Source: Mycolicibacterium canariasense (lineage in GTDB: Bacteria; Actinomycetota; Actinomycetes; Mycobacteriales; Mycobacteriaceae). Taken from it: DNA of 64,000 bases. A program made the translations under genes and the position numbers. The stretch spans positions 20,378 through 84,377 of the forward strand of contig NZ_LQOL01000033.1 of the NCBI RefSeq assembly GCF_002101555.1, read 5' to 3'. Position 1 is the first letter of the stretch; every line of letters begins with the position of its first letter. Positions 25,681 to 34,280 of this stretch are shown one piece after another. Under the pieces are notes generated by a model. That model worked only from the letters and a program-made list of their open reading frames with translations, was not told where the DNA came from and did no database searches.

Positions 25681-26028
25681 TCAGCCGGTCTGCGCGTCAA
25701 CGCTTCTCGTGCGGGCGATGGCCGCGGCGACACGTGAGTCCACCGGCACATGTGTCGCCGCGCGCCGGCGACGGATAAGCTCCGCCCGTTCCGGGCTCAG
25801 GTAGCCGATCGCGACGGCGCCGGCGGCCAGGGCCTTTCGACGCATCGTCTCGTTGACCTCGTAGTGCGCGATCGGTGATTCCAGCTCACGGGCCGAGTGC
25901 CGGCCGAGTCCCAGTCGGGCCGCGAAGACGTGCAGTTCGATCTCACTGTCGGCCAGCAACTGCGACCAGTGCACCTCGTGTTGGCCGGTCCGCACCGGCA
26001 GGCGCATGTCGTCGACGTAGACGGTCAC
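25681..26028 (-). CDS. DUF4031 protein
   Basis: 115 aa, GTG start overlapping the upstream gene's stop. VTVYVDDMRLPVRTGQHEVH with Trp and LHVFAARLGL soon after is the DUF4031 signature, a family widespread in actinobacteria and phages. The conserved YVDD and His residues look like a metal or nucleotide site, but no activity is known. Confidence 0.75.
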   Translation of the reverse strand: MTVYVDDMRLPVRTGQHEVHWSQLLADSEIELHVFAARLGLGRHSARELESPIAHYEVNETMRRKALAAGAVAIGYLSPERAELIRRRRAATHVPVDSRVAAAIARTRSVDAQTG

Positions 26029-26417
26029 TGCGGACCAGCGCTGTCGGTGTCCGCGCACAGGACGGCCCAGCTGTCGTCGATCAGCTTACGGACGTTTACA
26101 CGGCCTTCGCGACCGAGTTCAGCCGCTGCTGTGCGCACGAGAAACGGTGCGGTGTAGTGGTGCTCAGGGGATTTCGAGTCGCTGCCGATCGTCAGGCGCA
26201 ACATGGCGTAGGCCGCGACGTAGATCATCGCAGCTATAGATTGCATCGGGCTGTCGGCCAACAGGTTGTGCGCCCGCCAACGGACCAGGACACACTGCAG
26301 TGCAGGTATCGCGGTTCCCGCGTTGGCCGCGGCGTATGCGGCCACATCGCGGTCGTTCCAGTCGATCATCAGATCCAGTAGCAAAGCGCACGCCTGCGCG
26401 TCGGTATCGGGGTTCAT
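26025..26417 (-). CDS. Hypothetical 130-aa helical protein
   Basis: Almost wholly helical with an Ala-rich core (AYAAANAGTAIPALQCVLVRW, IYVAAYAMLRL). No signal peptide; the helices look amphipathic rather than membrane. Coupled to DUF4031 by a 4-base overlap. Not recognised. Confidence 0.6.
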   Translation of the reverse strand: MNPDTDAQACALLLDLMIDWNDRDVAAYAAANAGTAIPALQCVLVRWRAHNLLADSPMQSIAAMIYVAAYAMLRLTIGSDSKSPEHHYTAPFLVRTAAAELGREGRVNVRKLIDDSWAVLCADTDSAGPQ

Positions 26418-26431
26418 GCGTCAGGTCCCGT

Positions 26432-26674
26432 TCAGGACCAGGCGCGGGTGCGCAAGAACCGGCCGTCCTCTACTTCGATCACGCCGTCGGACACAAGATC
26501 CTTCGCGGTGCCGGAGTCCGCGGCGCTCGCCCCGGTGGCGTCCGCCCACTGCGCCACCACATCGTCCCACGGCACGGCGCAGAGCGCGTCGATGCGCGCC
26601 GCCTCGTCGAGGTTGTTGAACCACGAGGTCAGCGTCTGAGCCACGCGGGCCTGCTCGGCGGTTACCTGGGGCAT
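26432..26674 (-). CDS. Hypothetical 80-aa acidic protein
   Basis: Acidic helical N-terminus with WFNNLDEAARIDAL and a C-terminal beta hairpin (VSDGVIEVEDGRFLR). Overlaps the zinc-type gene upstream by 13 bases. Unknown function. Confidence 0.6.
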   Translation of the reverse strand: MPQVTAEQARVAQTLTSWFNNLDEAARIDALCAVPWDDVVAQWADATGASAADSGTAKDLVSDGVIEVEDGRFLRTRAWS

Positions 26675-26895
26675 GAGTCTCCGTTCGATTCGCTGCTGTC
26701 AGTGTGCCCGTTCGGCGCTGGCTCGGTTGCTCGTGGCGCTGCAGGTTCCAGTAGCGCATCTCGGCACGAGGCGCACAGCCAGTCGCGGGTGGTGCCGTTG
26801 AATTTCAGTGGCTCGTAGCGCTTCTGGTGATCGCCGTCACAGGCATCACAGACGCTGAGCGGCGGTGCGGGACGTGACAGTGCGGGTGCGCTCAT
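26662..26895 (-). CDS. 77-aa zinc-binding-type protein
   Basis: CDACDGDH and, about 25 residues later, CASC form a likely four-ligand zinc site. The C-terminal third is low-complexity. The N-terminal codons contain an exact GGGACGTGACA (26869-26879), here on the opposite strand and inside the gene. It overlaps the next upstream gene by 4 bases. Confidence 0.6.
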   Translation of the reverse strand: MSAPALSRPAPPLSVCDACDGDHQKRYEPLKFNGTTRDWLCASCRDALLEPAAPRATEPAPNGHTDSSESNGDSCPR

Positions 26896-27818
26896 TGGGG
26901 GACCACCGATTCAGTGTCGTGATAGACGCGTCCCACCATTCCGACACCTCCGCCTTCGGCGAAGAACTCCACCTCGTCCGCGCGCGGCCAGATGATGTGA
27001 CTTGGGGTTCTGGGTAATTCCCGGTATCCCGGCTGTTCCGGGTACACGGACTGCGGGTACGGAGCCCATCCACCTTCCGGTTCCGGCTCAATGGCGATAC
27101 TCGGCGGCGCCATTGGTGTGTACCCGCGCGCCCGCGCGGCAGCATCGATCAGTCGAGCACGCGTGAGCCATTTGCGAAGCAGCAGTTCCTTGTCGTCGAG
27201 GCGCATCACGACGCGGTGCACCGCTCCAAGCTTGCCTGGGTCGATAACGAGTTCCTGTTCGGGATCGGTGATGATCCCCTGCCTGGCGCCGTTGTTCCCG
27301 CGAAAGTCCGCGAGCACGGCGTCCGCTGGAACAACTGCCCGGTAGACCTCACCGATGAAGCCCCTCGACCGCTGGCGCATGGCAAACCACACAGCGGTGA
27401 GGAAGTCGCTTGTCCAGGACAGACCTACAGCGTGTTCGCGTCGGCAGCCGCGGAATACCTCGACGGGCCCGGCATCCTGCGGGTAGCCGAACCCGGCGGA
27501 ATGAATCTCATTCTGCGCCAACTTGAATAGGCTCAGCCAGTCTCTCGCACCCATAAACGCACACGGCGCAGGATTGACCCGCCATGCCTCCACGAGTGCG
27601 GCCGCACCTCGCGCCCTGTTGAACGTTCCGTCCGGCTCAAAGAACCACTCACTGTTCAGCGCATCGACAAACGCAGCAACCGCCTCGTCCAGCCCGAGAG
27701 GCGGCAGTAGTCCGGACTCCCGCAGGCCCATGCGAAAGGTGGCGATCTTCAGCAGTTCCGGGATGGGTTTTCCAGGCACGTACACCGGCCAGAGCTGGTT
27801 AGCTATATCAGCGGTCAC
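26892..27818 (-). CDS. Putative R-S-E ADP-ribosyltransferase-fold protein
   Basis: 308 aa, GTG start. The middle resembles an R-S-E class ADP-ribosyltransferase: Arg123 in EVFRG, then [15 protein letters not shown] (Ser134-Trp-Thr-Ser137), a strand GEVYRAVVP, and [10 protein letters not shown] with Glu187-x-Glu189, in the order and spacing of the NAD+-binding Arg, STS-like and ExE motifs. FRG-domain proteins look similar, so the assignment is tentative. The C-terminus is Pro-rich. It overlaps the RNase HI gene by 4 bases. If active it would ADP-ribosylate a host or invader target. No immunity gene is recognised. Confidence 0.5.
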   Translation of the reverse strand: MTADIANQLWPVYVPGKPIPELLKIATFRMGLRESGLLPPLGLDEAVAAFVDALNSEWFFEPDGTFNRARGAAALVEAWRVNPAPCAFMGARDWLSLFKLAQNEIHSAGFGYPQDAGPVEVFRGCRREHAVGLSWTSDFLTAVWFAMRQRSRGFIGEVYRAVVPADAVLADFRGNNGARQGIITDPEQELVIDPGKLGAVHRVVMRLDDKELLLRKWLTRARLIDAAARARGYTPMAPPSIAIEPEPEGGWAPYPQSVYPEQPGYRELPRTPSHIIWPRADEVEFFAEGGGVGMVGRVYHDTESVVPQ

Positions 27819-28360
27819 TGCCGCCTCCCCCGCCCTGGCCGTCGGCCAGGGCTCTGTCGTGGTGCGCCGACCGCACCGGTCGAACCGCCGAACTCGACTG
27901 CGCCACGGGTGGCTAGCTTGTCAGCAAGCTCGTTTCCTTCGTGTCCGGCATGGCCCTTCACCCACCGCCAGTCGACGGTGAAGCGGCCGGCCAACTCGTC
28001 GAGCCGGCGCCACAGGTCGTCGTTCTTCACCGGCTGCCCGGCAGCGGTCTTCCACCCTTTGCGTTTCCAGCCGGAGATCCAGCTGGTGATGCCGTTGCGG
28101 ACGTACTGGCTGTCGGTCCACAGCTGCACCCGCGAGCCGGGCACGGTGAGGACGGCCAGCGCTTCGATCGCTGCGGTCAGCTCCATGCGGTTATTCGTCG
28201 TGTGACGGTCCCCGCCCAGGATCTGCTTCTCGTGCTCACCGAAGCGCAGCACCGCTCCCCAGCCGCCGGGGCCGGGGTTTCCGTGGCAGGCGCCGTCGGT
28301 GTAGATGACGACGGTCTCAGCAGGTGCGATAGCCACCGCACTTGGGTCAGCCAATGACAC
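27815..28360 (-). CDS. rnhA: Ribonuclease HI
   Basis: 181 aa from GTG 28360. Cuts the RNA strand of RNA-DNA hybrids. All catalytic residues are present: Asp22 ([14 protein letters not shown]), Glu60 (NNRMELTAA), Asp83 (WTDSQYV), His137 ([11 protein letters not shown]) and Asp147 (ELADKLA). The C-terminus has a short Arg/Gly tail. An element-borne RNase HI could remove primers or R-loops during its own replication. It overlaps both neighbours, so it belongs to the leftward operon. Confidence 0.92.
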   Translation of the reverse strand: MSLADPSAVAIAPAETVVIYTDGACHGNPGPGGWGAVLRFGEHEKQILGGDRHTTNNRMELTAAIEALAVLTVPGSRVQLWTDSQYVRNGITSWISGWKRKGWKTAAGQPVKNDDLWRRLDELAGRFTVDWRWVKGHAGHEGNELADKLATRGAVEFGGSTGAVGAPRQSPGRRPGRGRRQ

Positions 28361-28583
28361 GGCCGACCTCCACGGTGGACGGGACCGCCACGTCAAATAC
28401 GGCCGTGCGCAACACGATGCGGGATCCGTCGCGGTCATGACCGATGACCTCGACCGGTCCCTCACACGCCGCCACGCGCTGCTCCCGGGTGGTCTCGGTG
28501 AGCGCGTAACGGGTCAGCGGTGCCAGGTGGATCCGGTCCCCGGCACACAGTTGCGCCGGCAGCGTCGGCTTAACCTCGGACAT
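28347..28583 (-). CDS. Hypothetical 78-aa protein
   Basis: ATG at 28583 with GGAGAACAG upstream. Beta-rich: [39 protein letters not shown], fitting a small barrel. Overlaps RNase HI by 14 bases. Not recognised. Confidence 0.6.
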   Translation of the reverse strand: MSEVKPTLPAQLCAGDRIHLAPLTRYALTETTREQRVAACEGPVEVIGHDRDGSRIVLRTAVFDVAVPSTVEVGRVIG

Positions 28584-28689
28584 CTGTTCTCCTCTGTAGC
28601 CTGCCCGGATCGTGTCAGATCCCGCATCACTGGTGGGTCCACACGCGACGCCACGCCGAACACCGCGGCGAGTTCCGTGTCGGAAGCAG

Positions 28690-28920
28690 TCAGGGGTTGC
28701 GCGCGGCGTCAGCCGCGAGCTTCGCCACGTGTAGCGACGGATAACCGGACCCGACCACCGTCGCAGTTCCCTGTCGGTCGTACACGCCGGCGACCCATTC
28801 TCCGGCGTCGTTGCGGGTGACATACGCCGCACGGTGACCGCCGGCCACTGTGGCGATGTGGTACTCGCAGTCGCCCTGCTTCTGGACGGCCCAGCCGCCG
28901 TATCCGGGCCAGGTGTTCAC
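28690..28920 (-). CDS. Hypothetical 76-aa protein
   Basis: Aromatic N-terminus (NTWPGYGGWAVQKQGDCEYH) and strand-rich remainder. Overlaps the next upstream gene by 4 bases. Unknown. Confidence 0.6.
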   Translation of the reverse strand: MNTWPGYGGWAVQKQGDCEYHIATVAGGHRAAYVTRNDAGEWVAGVYDRQGTATVVGSGYPSLHVAKLAADAARNP

Positions 28921-29078
28921 GACGCGAAGCCGTCGTGTTCGCCGGCATCGAACTTCGCATCCCAGTTCGTGTCGCGGTCGACGTGCCCAGAAGTGAATCC
29001 GGAATCGACCTGCCGCAACACCTCTTCGAGGTAACTGCGGGCGTCTTTGGCCGGGACGTTGATGGTGATGGTCGCCAC
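28917..29078 (-). CDS. 53-aa mini-protein
   Basis: GTG 29078. Strand VATITINVPA, a helix (KDARSYLEEVLRQVDSG), then an acidic tail. Coupled by a 4-base overlap to the 76-aa gene. Unknown; could be a small ferredoxin-like or RHH-like fragment. Confidence 0.5.
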   Translation of the reverse strand: MATITINVPAKDARSYLEEVLRQVDSGFTSGHVDRDTNWDAKFDAGEHDGFAS

Positions 29079-29187
29079 TATGTGACTCGCTTTCTCGGTG
29101 CGGATACCTGCGCCCACGCTAGAACCGGTGCCGCTCAGGCCGGGTGCCCGGCGCGGCAGGGGTCAGGACGTGCACCTCTGGCCAGCC

Positions 29188-29198
29188 GGGACGTGACA
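29188..29198 (+). promoter_or_regulatory. GGGACGTGACA element upstream of the 29277 gene
   Basis: Exact 11-mer, 78 bp before the ATG, in the gap between divergent genes. TAGCTT, a possible -10, follows 37 bp later. Confidence 0.6.
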
Positions 29199-29276
29199 GT
29201 CGCGCCGCGGGCCCGGTGCGCCGGCATCGGCGGCCTAGCTTGCGCACGTCACTGCTGCTGCACCGAAAGGCATCCC

Positions 29277-29417
29277 ATGAGCCGCCGACGCGACGATGAC
29301 GACGACTACGGTTCCGACGACCCCGACTTCGAGCAGATGCGCGAAGACAACTTCGACGAAGAGGCCGCGACCGAGCGCGCCGAGCGCAGCTACGAGCGGG
29401 CCATGTTCGGCGACTGA
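29277..29417 (+). CDS. 46-aa very acidic mini-protein
   Basis: A lone plus-strand gene within the leftward train. MSRRRDDDDDYGSDDPDFEQ, then an acidic helix rich in Glu and Arg. More than a third of residues are Asp or Glu, so it could mimic DNA or be a histone-like antagonist, a common style of phage anti-host peptide. It has its own GGGACGTGACA promoter element. Confidence 0.5.
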   Translation: MSRRRDDDDDYGSDDPDFEQMREDNFDEEAATERAERSYERAMFGD

Positions 29418-29473
29418 AAACACCTGTGCCGCAGCTGCGACCAAACACGACTGCAGCACACGCGGCAACAGCA

Positions 29474-30262
29474 TCAGGAAAAGACGTAGCTGCACGGGAT
29501 GTCGACGAGCGGACCTTCGAAAGCCTCGCCGGCGATCGTGACGCGAAAGTAACCCCGGGGGCAGTCCTGTCCGGGCTCCGCGCTGTCAACACCGATCGGC
29601 GCTGCGGCCAGCAGATCGCCGAACTGCTGACCGATCCGCGATTCCGCCCCGTCCGAGCGAAGATCGTCGACCACTATTTCGGCGAACACCGCCGCGGGGT
29701 CGTCTTCGTCAAGCGGGTCATAGGCGCCGCGGGTATCAATCACGCAGTCGAGAATGATCGCCTCCAGCGCATCGCGGGCGGGAACACGGTAACGGCCGGT
29801 ATCGACGAGCGCATCCCAGTCGACCGCGAACTCACGCTGCGTGTCCCCCGCGCGTTCTTCGGGGGTGCATGACCGGCGCAGGGGCTGATTGTGGCTCGCG
29901 GACCAGGCACGCAACACGTCCCGCTGGCGCATGTCGAACGTGGCGTTCGGGCCGCGGTCCTGGGGCTCGCAGCGGTAGCCGGCCAGCAGTGCGGCAAGGA
30001 TGAACGTCCCGTTGGTGATGTACTCGCCGGCCAGGCGCTCGTAGACGTGCTTGAGACTGTAGGAGTATGCGTTCGGGTTGATCCGCGTTCCGCGCGGATA
30101 TGTCGCCACGAGATGATCGACCACCCGCTGTACCTGCGCGTGGGCAGCATCGCCGCTCCACGGTGTAGGACTCGGGTCCTCACGGAAGCCGTGCCAAGTC
30201 AGCTGCGGGTACTCCGAGAGCACAGCGGCGATCGCGTCTGGTGTGATCTCTACACGCGACAT
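29474..30262 (-). CDS. Hypothetical 262-aa protein
   Basis: Soluble mixed protein; begins MSRVEITPDAIAAVLSEYPQ. A Lys/Tyr-rich helical stretch (NPNAYSYSLKHVYERLAG) follows, then several Cys in the last part (CVIDTRG, DCPRGYF, IPCSYVFS). No motif. The upstream 237 bp (30263-30499) hold no gene I can support. Confidence 0.65.
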   Translation of the reverse strand: MSRVEITPDAIAAVLSEYPQLTWHGFREDPSPTPWSGDAAHAQVQRVVDHLVATYPRGTRINPNAYSYSLKHVYERLAGEYITNGTFILAALLAGYRCEPQDRGPNATFDMRQRDVLRAWSASHNQPLRRSCTPEERAGDTQREFAVDWDALVDTGRYRVPARDALEAIILDCVIDTRGAYDPLDEDDPAAVFAEIVVDDLRSDGAESRIGQQFGDLLAAAPIGVDSAEPGQDCPRGYFRVTIAGEAFEGPLVDIPCSYVFS

Positions 30263-30499
30263 GAACTCGGGTTCCTTTCGACGGTCTGCGCGCTACGACA
30301 AGCACCCGCGCAGAAGCTGATTGGTGTCGATTGCGACGAGTGTGAGGCGCCGCGCCGTCGAGGTCCACTAGCGAGTGCCGACACGCGGACAAGCAGGGTC
30401 AGAAGTGCGCGAATGACGCGTGACCCGACTCGTGTTCAAGATGCTGGTACAGCGCCCCGTGGCCTGCTCGAAATGTCAGACCACCGGAGCAGCGGTGGC

Positions 30500-30739
30500 T
30501 CAGTTCAGCACCGCCAGCACCACCACTTCGTCGTCGGCGTAATCCCAGGCGACCGGGGATCCGGTAACGAGATCGCGCAGGTTCCAGCGCCCGGTGCCGG
30601 CGCGACGTGCTCCGTTGTACTTCGATACCTGCCCCGCAGAGTCCCAGTGATCCCAGTCGTCGTCTTTGAGTGCGACGACGTAGCGGAACGTGTCGGGGGT
30701 CGCGGCTGCCGGGTCGATGACCGAGTCAGGGATGTCCAT
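30500..30739 (-). CDS. 79-aa protein, paralogue of 34435-34665
   Basis: Core DDDWDHWDSAGQVSKY, WNLRDLVTGSPVAWDYADDE. The gene at 34435-34665 has the same frame of residues (DDDWDHW, WQVRSLDGTPIDWTYADDE), so they are diverged copies 4 kb apart. Trp/Asp-rich, soluble, function unknown. Confidence 0.65.
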   Translation of the reverse strand: MDIPDSVIDPAAATPDTFRYVVALKDDDWDHWDSAGQVSKYNGARRAGTGRWNLRDLVTGSPVAWDYADDEVVVLAVLN

Positions 30740-30744
30740 GACGG

Positions 30745-30936
30745 CTACAGTCCTTCGATCTCGCGCTTGGCCTCGGCGATGCGCGCGGCGTCGGTGTGTG
30801 CCGTGGAGTCGAAGCTGGACAGCGCGCAGTCGTCGGGGCCGTACACGGTGAGGGTGTCCGAAGACTCGTGGTCGCCGTAGTCGTCGATCTCCAGCCGGTA
30901 GGTCTGGCCCCGGTGGTCGAAGTGAAGTTCACGCAT
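30745..30936 (-). CDS. Hypothetical 63-aa protein
   Basis: ATG 30936 overlapping the stop of the mini-gene upstream. Beta hairpin (LHFDHRGQTYRLEIDDYG), then acidic helix. Unknown. Confidence 0.6.
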   Translation of the reverse strand: MRELHFDHRGQTYRLEIDDYGDHESSDTLTVYGPDDCALSSFDSTAHTDAARIAEAKREIEGL

Positions 30937-31046
30937 CAGGCGATCCAATCGTCGCGGTCGTTGTCTTTGACGCTGTAGCGGTCGGTGCGGGCGAGAACGG
31001 CGATGGCGGCGTCGATCTCGGACTGGGTGGGTTCGTTTCCTGCCAC
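30936..31046 (-). CDS. 36-aa mini-protein
   Basis: GTG with GGGAG upstream and a 4-base overlap with the next gene. Sequence VAGNEPTQSEIDAAIAVLAR followed by a charged end (KDNDRDDWIA). A single amphipathic helix with an acidic tail. Supported by position, ribosome site and codon bias; function unknown. Confidence 0.5.
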   Translation of the reverse strand: MAGNEPTQSEIDAAIAVLARTDRYSVKDNDRDDWIA

Positions 31047-31051
31047 GGTGA

Positions 31052-31333
31052 TCAGCTCCCTTCCCTGCGGTACACGTCGCCCTCGACGTATTCGATGTGG
31101 CTGCCGTCGACCTTCGACACGGCCTGCCAGTGGTAGTCAGCTTCCACCGAGTGCACCTTCCAGTAGGTGCGGTCCAGCGCACCGATCAGCTGATGGTCGC
31201 CGCCGGATCCGGCGAAGAACGCAGCGCCGCTGCTGGGCGGGTGCTGTTCGTTGAGTGCTGCGATCAACTCATCGGCGGTTTTCGACCGCCGTGCGCCAAC
31301 CAGCGCCGCGTCGACGCTCTCCCAGAATCCCAC
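31052..31333 (-). CDS. Hypothetical 93-aa protein
   Basis: GTG 31333 with GAGGGG upstream. N-terminal helices (WESVDAALVGARRSKTADEL), then SSGAAFFAGSGGDHQLIGAL and a strand-rich C-terminus. No family recognised. Confidence 0.6.
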   Translation of the reverse strand: MGFWESVDAALVGARRSKTADELIAALNEQHPPSSGAAFFAGSGGDHQLIGALDRTYWKVHSVEADYHWQAVSKVDGSHIEYVEGDVYRREGS

Positions 31334-31371
31334 GGTTCCCCTCGTCTTACGGTGTTCGGGCAGTGTGCCGC

Positions 31372-31635
31372 TCAGCGGCTGATCAGGTCGGCGTAGCCGA
31401 AGTAGCCCAGCGCGTCTTGCCAGCGCGCGAAGGTACGTGTCATGTCCTTGTCCGGCTCGGCACCGTAGTCGCTGGCCCGGAACTCCCACTGGCCGTCGCT
31501 GCGGCAACCCACCGCGAGCAGCACCAGGTCGGCGATGTCCCACACGCGGACCTCTGTGGCGTCGTCTTCGCAGTGGATTTCGGCGGTGATGTCAGTGTCG
31601 CCGTGGATGAATTGCAGCCGGTCCGGGGTCGCCAT
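31372..31635 (-). CDS. Hypothetical 87-aa protein
   Basis: ATG 31635 with GGAGACTCC upstream. Strands at the start (LQFIHGDTDITAEIHCED) and an aromatic helix at the end (WQDALGYFGYADL). Unknown. Confidence 0.6.
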   Translation of the reverse strand: MATPDRLQFIHGDTDITAEIHCEDDATEVRVWDIADLVLLAVGCRSDGQWEFRASDYGAEPDKDMTRTFARWQDALGYFGYADLISR

Positions 31636-31730
31636 GGAGTCTCCTTCATGTTCGGTCGCGATGCGGCGATCCTGCTCTGCGTCGGCCGCCCAGAGCGAAC
31701 GCGGCGCGGGCGATGTCGCTCGGCGTGCCG

Positions 31731-32177
31731 TCAGTGCGCCCATCCCGGCACGACGGTCGTCGGGATACCCAGCTCCCGCCACAGCGCGACGATGCTCGGG
31801 TTGTCATCGATGGCTTCGACGATGCGGTAGTCGTGGTCTCGCAGCAGGATCTCGTGGATTCGTCGCTTGACCTCAACGTCGGGACGCACGTCGTCATCAC
31901 CGCGCATGAACGGCCCGACGAACGGCACAGTCAGATGCCGTTGCAACCAGGCGCGGGTCAGCCCCTCCCACTGGTAACGGCGCGCGGTAACGACCACGAT
32001 GGTGCGTCCGGCCCGGTGGTGACGTTCGACGAAATCCAGTGTCTGCGCGATCGGCGGGCACTGCGCGGACGCGGCGTGGAAAGCGTCGAAGTTCTTCGGG
32101 CGCTTCGCGATGTGGTGGCGCACGGTCGAGACATCGCACAACGTGCCGTCGACATCGACGATGACCGCCTCGGCCAT
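31731..32177 (-). CDS. HAD-family phosphatase, polynucleotide 3'-phosphatase-like
   Basis: 148 aa. HAD motifs in order: VDVDGTLCD (Asp8, Asp10), VVVTARR, then MRGDDDVRPDVEVKRRI, and AIDDNPSIV. The VVVTAR and MR-x-DDD-x-R-x-D-x-x-VK signature is that of the 3'-phosphatase half of T4 polynucleotide kinase. It would remove 3'-phosphates from nicked nucleic acid, helping repair after host nuclease attack. No kinase domain or ligase is seen beside it. ATGA overlap with the upstream mini-gene. Confidence 0.7.
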   Translation of the reverse strand: MAEAVIVDVDGTLCDVSTVRHHIAKRPKNFDAFHAASAQCPPIAQTLDFVERHHRAGRTIVVVTARRYQWEGLTRAWLQRHLTVPFVGPFMRGDDDVRPDVEVKRRIHEILLRDHDYRIVEAIDDNPSIVALWRELGIPTTVVPGWAH

Positions 32178-32332
32178 CAGCCCTCCATCTTTGCCGCGAC
32201 CCACTGCCAGTAGCCCAGCCGGGTGTCGCCGTTGGCGACCTCGTACTTCCAGTCCGCCGACGGGTACGACGGCGACTCGCCCCACACCCCGAACGTCGCC
32301 TGCAACCCTTGCGCTACGTTCTCCAGATCCAT
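32177..32332 (-). CDS. 51-aa mini-protein
   Basis: ATG 32332 with GGAGA upstream; 4-base overlap with the HAD gene. Aromatic and Gly/Ser rich: VWGESPSYPSADWKYEVANG, ending WVAAKMEG. Coding by codon bias. Unknown. Confidence 0.5.
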   Translation of the reverse strand: MDLENVAQGLQATFGVWGESPSYPSADWKYEVANGDTRLGYWQWVAAKMEG

Positions 32333-32333
32333 C

Positions 32334-32828
32334 TCAGTCTCCTTGCTTCTGTTCGCGTGCTGTCGCGCTGCGCAGCATCATCTCGGCGTGGTCCCTGTGC
32401 TTTTTCAGCGCGACGTAGCGCTGCAGGGCCGCGTCCATGCGCTTCCGATGCCTGGCGTTGCGCTTCGGTCCGAGTCCGACACCTCCGGCCGCCGCACGGT
32501 CCCCGAGATCAACGCTCGCCGATACCGCGGCCATCTGCGCGTCGAGCGCCTGGACCCGCCCACGCCAGAACGAAGCAGGACGGTAGCGCCGCGGGGCCGG
32601 CACCCGCTTCGGTGGCGGCTCGGGCAACTCGACCAGATCCTCGTCGCCGGCACGCACGAACGTCTCCAGCGTCGGCGCCAGGAGCGCTTTCGCGCCCGGT
32701 CGCGGCTCGTACTGCGCCATGAACTCGGCCTGGCGCGCCAGCAGCAGTTCCATGTACTGGTCGCCGGTCAGCTTGCGTGCCGGTGCCCCCGCCGGATCGG
32801 TGGGGGCGCCCTGGATGGTCGCCGTCAC
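32334..32828 (-). CDS. Hypothetical 164-aa basic protein
   Basis: GTG overlapping the upstream stop. Pro-rich centre (ELPEPPPKRVPAPRR) between two charged helical parts; the C-terminal helix (KRMDAALQRYVALKKHRDH) is strongly basic and coiled-coil-like. Probably nucleic-acid or phage-structure associated; not recognised. Confidence 0.6.
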   Translation of the reverse strand: MTATIQGAPTDPAGAPARKLTGDQYMELLLARQAEFMAQYEPRPGAKALLAPTLETFVRAGDEDLVELPEPPPKRVPAPRRYRPASFWRGRVQALDAQMAAVSASVDLGDRAAAGGVGLGPKRNARHRKRMDAALQRYVALKKHRDHAEMMLRSATAREQKQGD

Positions 32829-33514
32829 GGCTTGTGTCCCCGGAGTTTGTTGGTGGCGGTCAGGGTGGTGTTCTGACCACAATGGCTGCACGTGCCGTAG
32901 TTGCCTGCGGCATAGCCCATCCGGGCTGTCTCGCGTGGGTAATCCCGGGTTCCCGACCCGGGGCACCGGGCGGCCTTCTTCGCTGCGGCCTGGGTCTCGT
33001 AGAAGTTGGTCCACTCCACGGGAGCGCTGGGGAAGCACACTGTGCACAGCAACGCACCGTGCGTGGTCACCGCGTCGGCCTCGGTCAGCGCTGACAGGTC
33101 GGTCAGCCAGCCGAACTCGGTGGGTGTCTCGCCTTTGTTGCAGGTTGAGCAGGCGGTGCTGGCGTGGATGTGTCCGCCGGAGACGAGAAAGAACCGCGAC
33201 CAGCCGCCGTTGGCGGCATAGACATCATCGAGTGCGGCGCGCTCAGCGAGCAGGTCGGCCAGGGATTCCTCGATCGTGGCGATCTCGTTGCACCGCAGCG
33301 CGATGCGGGAATCCTCGCCGCTGCAACGATGTGCCTGCGAAAGCACGTCCTCAGCGGCGGTGTCTTTGTGTACACCGAGAAGGTCGCGCAGCCTCGCGAT
33401 GTGGCCGGTGCGGGAACGCTGATGGCGCGCGATCTGGCTGCCGACCTCGGCCAGCTGCCGGTCAGTCTGGCGTGCCAACTCGCGCAGCGTGTCGGCGACG
33501 GCGGTGGTGGTCAT
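32825..33514 (-). CDS. 229-aa Cys-rich protein, actinophage-conserved type, under operator
   Basis: N-terminal helical coiled coil (about 1-90), then NGGWSRFFLVSGGHIHASTACSTC, a stretch I associate with a conserved but uncharacterised actinophage family. More Cys pairs follow (CTVC, CSHCGQN), so several zinc sites are likely. Palindromic operator site 4 lies 23 bp upstream, and a GGGACGTGACA element 86 bp upstream, the only gene here with both signals. Confidence 0.65.
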   Translation of the reverse strand: MTTTAVADTLRELARQTDRQLAEVGSQIARHQRSRTGHIARLRDLLGVHKDTAAEDVLSQAHRCSGEDSRIALRCNEIATIEESLADLLAERAALDDVYAANGGWSRFFLVSGGHIHASTACSTCNKGETPTEFGWLTDLSALTEADAVTTHGALLCTVCFPSAPVEWTNFYETQAAAKKAARCPGSGTRDYPRETARMGYAAGNYGTCSHCGQNTTLTATNKLRGHKP

Positions 33515-33536
33515 ACGAGCGGCTCCCCAATCCTCT

Positions 33537-33555
33537 GTTCTCCATTTTAGAGATT
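33537..33555. promoter_or_regulatory. Palindromic operator, site 4
   Basis: GTTCTCC-ATTTT-AGAGATT, the least perfect copy. On the minus strand it includes TAATCT, a plausible -10 for the 229-aa gene. Confidence 0.6.
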
Positions 33556-33599
33556 AGCCGTACATGTCGACAGCGCGCAACGCAGCGCCCACCGGGAGA

Positions 33600-33610
33600 T
33601 GTCACGTCCC
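33600..33610 (-). promoter_or_regulatory. GGGACGTGACA element upstream of the 33514 gene
   Basis: Exact 11-mer on the minus strand, 45 bp upstream of the palindromic operator and pointing the same way. This is the one promoter carrying both element-wide signals. Confidence 0.6.
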
Positions 33611-33686
33611 CCGTCGGCCACAAGCGGCGTCGCCAGCATCGACGATCTGCCGCGCCCGCGCCGGATCAAGAACGGTGACCGATCCG

Positions 33687-34280
33687 CTAAGGCCAAAAGC
33701 CCCAGTACCCGTCAGGGACATTCACCGCCGTGCGCGGCTGTGCACCAGAGGCCGTTTCACGAAGAAACGCACTGACGCCGCTCAAGATCGCGTTCACTTT
33801 CCCCGCCTGTCGCTCGCTCAACGGACGCCGCTGGTTGAACATATCCAGAAGGAAGTGGTAATCGCGGCGCGGACGCCCCCCATTCCACTGAGTCGCCCTG
33901 AACGCGCCGTAGCGATGCAGGCTCTGCAACGCAGATCGACTGACCCCCTTCGAGGTCAACGTCAGACCTCCGGAACGACGGACCTCCTCCTCCAGCTCAA
34001 CAATGTTTGTGAGATCCCGGAGCTGGTCGCGCATCGCCGGCACGTCGAATCGGTGAATGCAAACCGATCCAACCGGGTACAGCTGTGCGCCGTTGCGATG
34101 ATTGTGAATCGTGAACAAGTAACGCAGACCCGTGTGCGTGCAGATGCAGGTGTGCACGGGTTCTCCGGTGTCCTCAACGCGAATCACCTGCCACTCATGC
34201 CGCGCTTGGTCCCACCCACGGCTATCCGAGCAACTGAGAACTCGCGCGATGAGCGCATCTTCGGCACCTGTCCGGCTCAC
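33687..34280 (-). CDS. Hypothetical 197-aa protein with Cys/His motif
   Basis: GTG start. VHTCICTHTGLRYLFTIHNH followed by LYPVGSVCIHRF is a recurring actinophage/plasmid pattern (Cys-x-Cys-x-His, then VGSVCI-x-RF), perhaps a metal site. The C-terminal half is basic and helical. Role unknown. Overlaps the Cys-rich mini-gene upstream by 4 bases. Confidence 0.62.
   Translation of the reverse strand: MSRTGAEDALIARVLSCSDSRGWDQARHEWQVIRVEDTGEPVHTCICTHTGLRYLFTIHNHRNGAQLYPVGSVCIHRFDVPAMRDQLRDLTNIVELEEEVRRSGGLTLTSKGVSRSALQSLHRYGAFRATQWNGGRPRRDYHFLLDMFNQRRPLSERQAGKVNAILSGVSAFLRETASGAQPRTAVNVPDGYWGFWP

Noticed and set aside
30180..30392. 70-aa minus-strand frame upstream of the 262-aa gene
   Set aside because: It overlaps the start of the 262-aa gene in another frame and is Arg/His-rich like other shadows.
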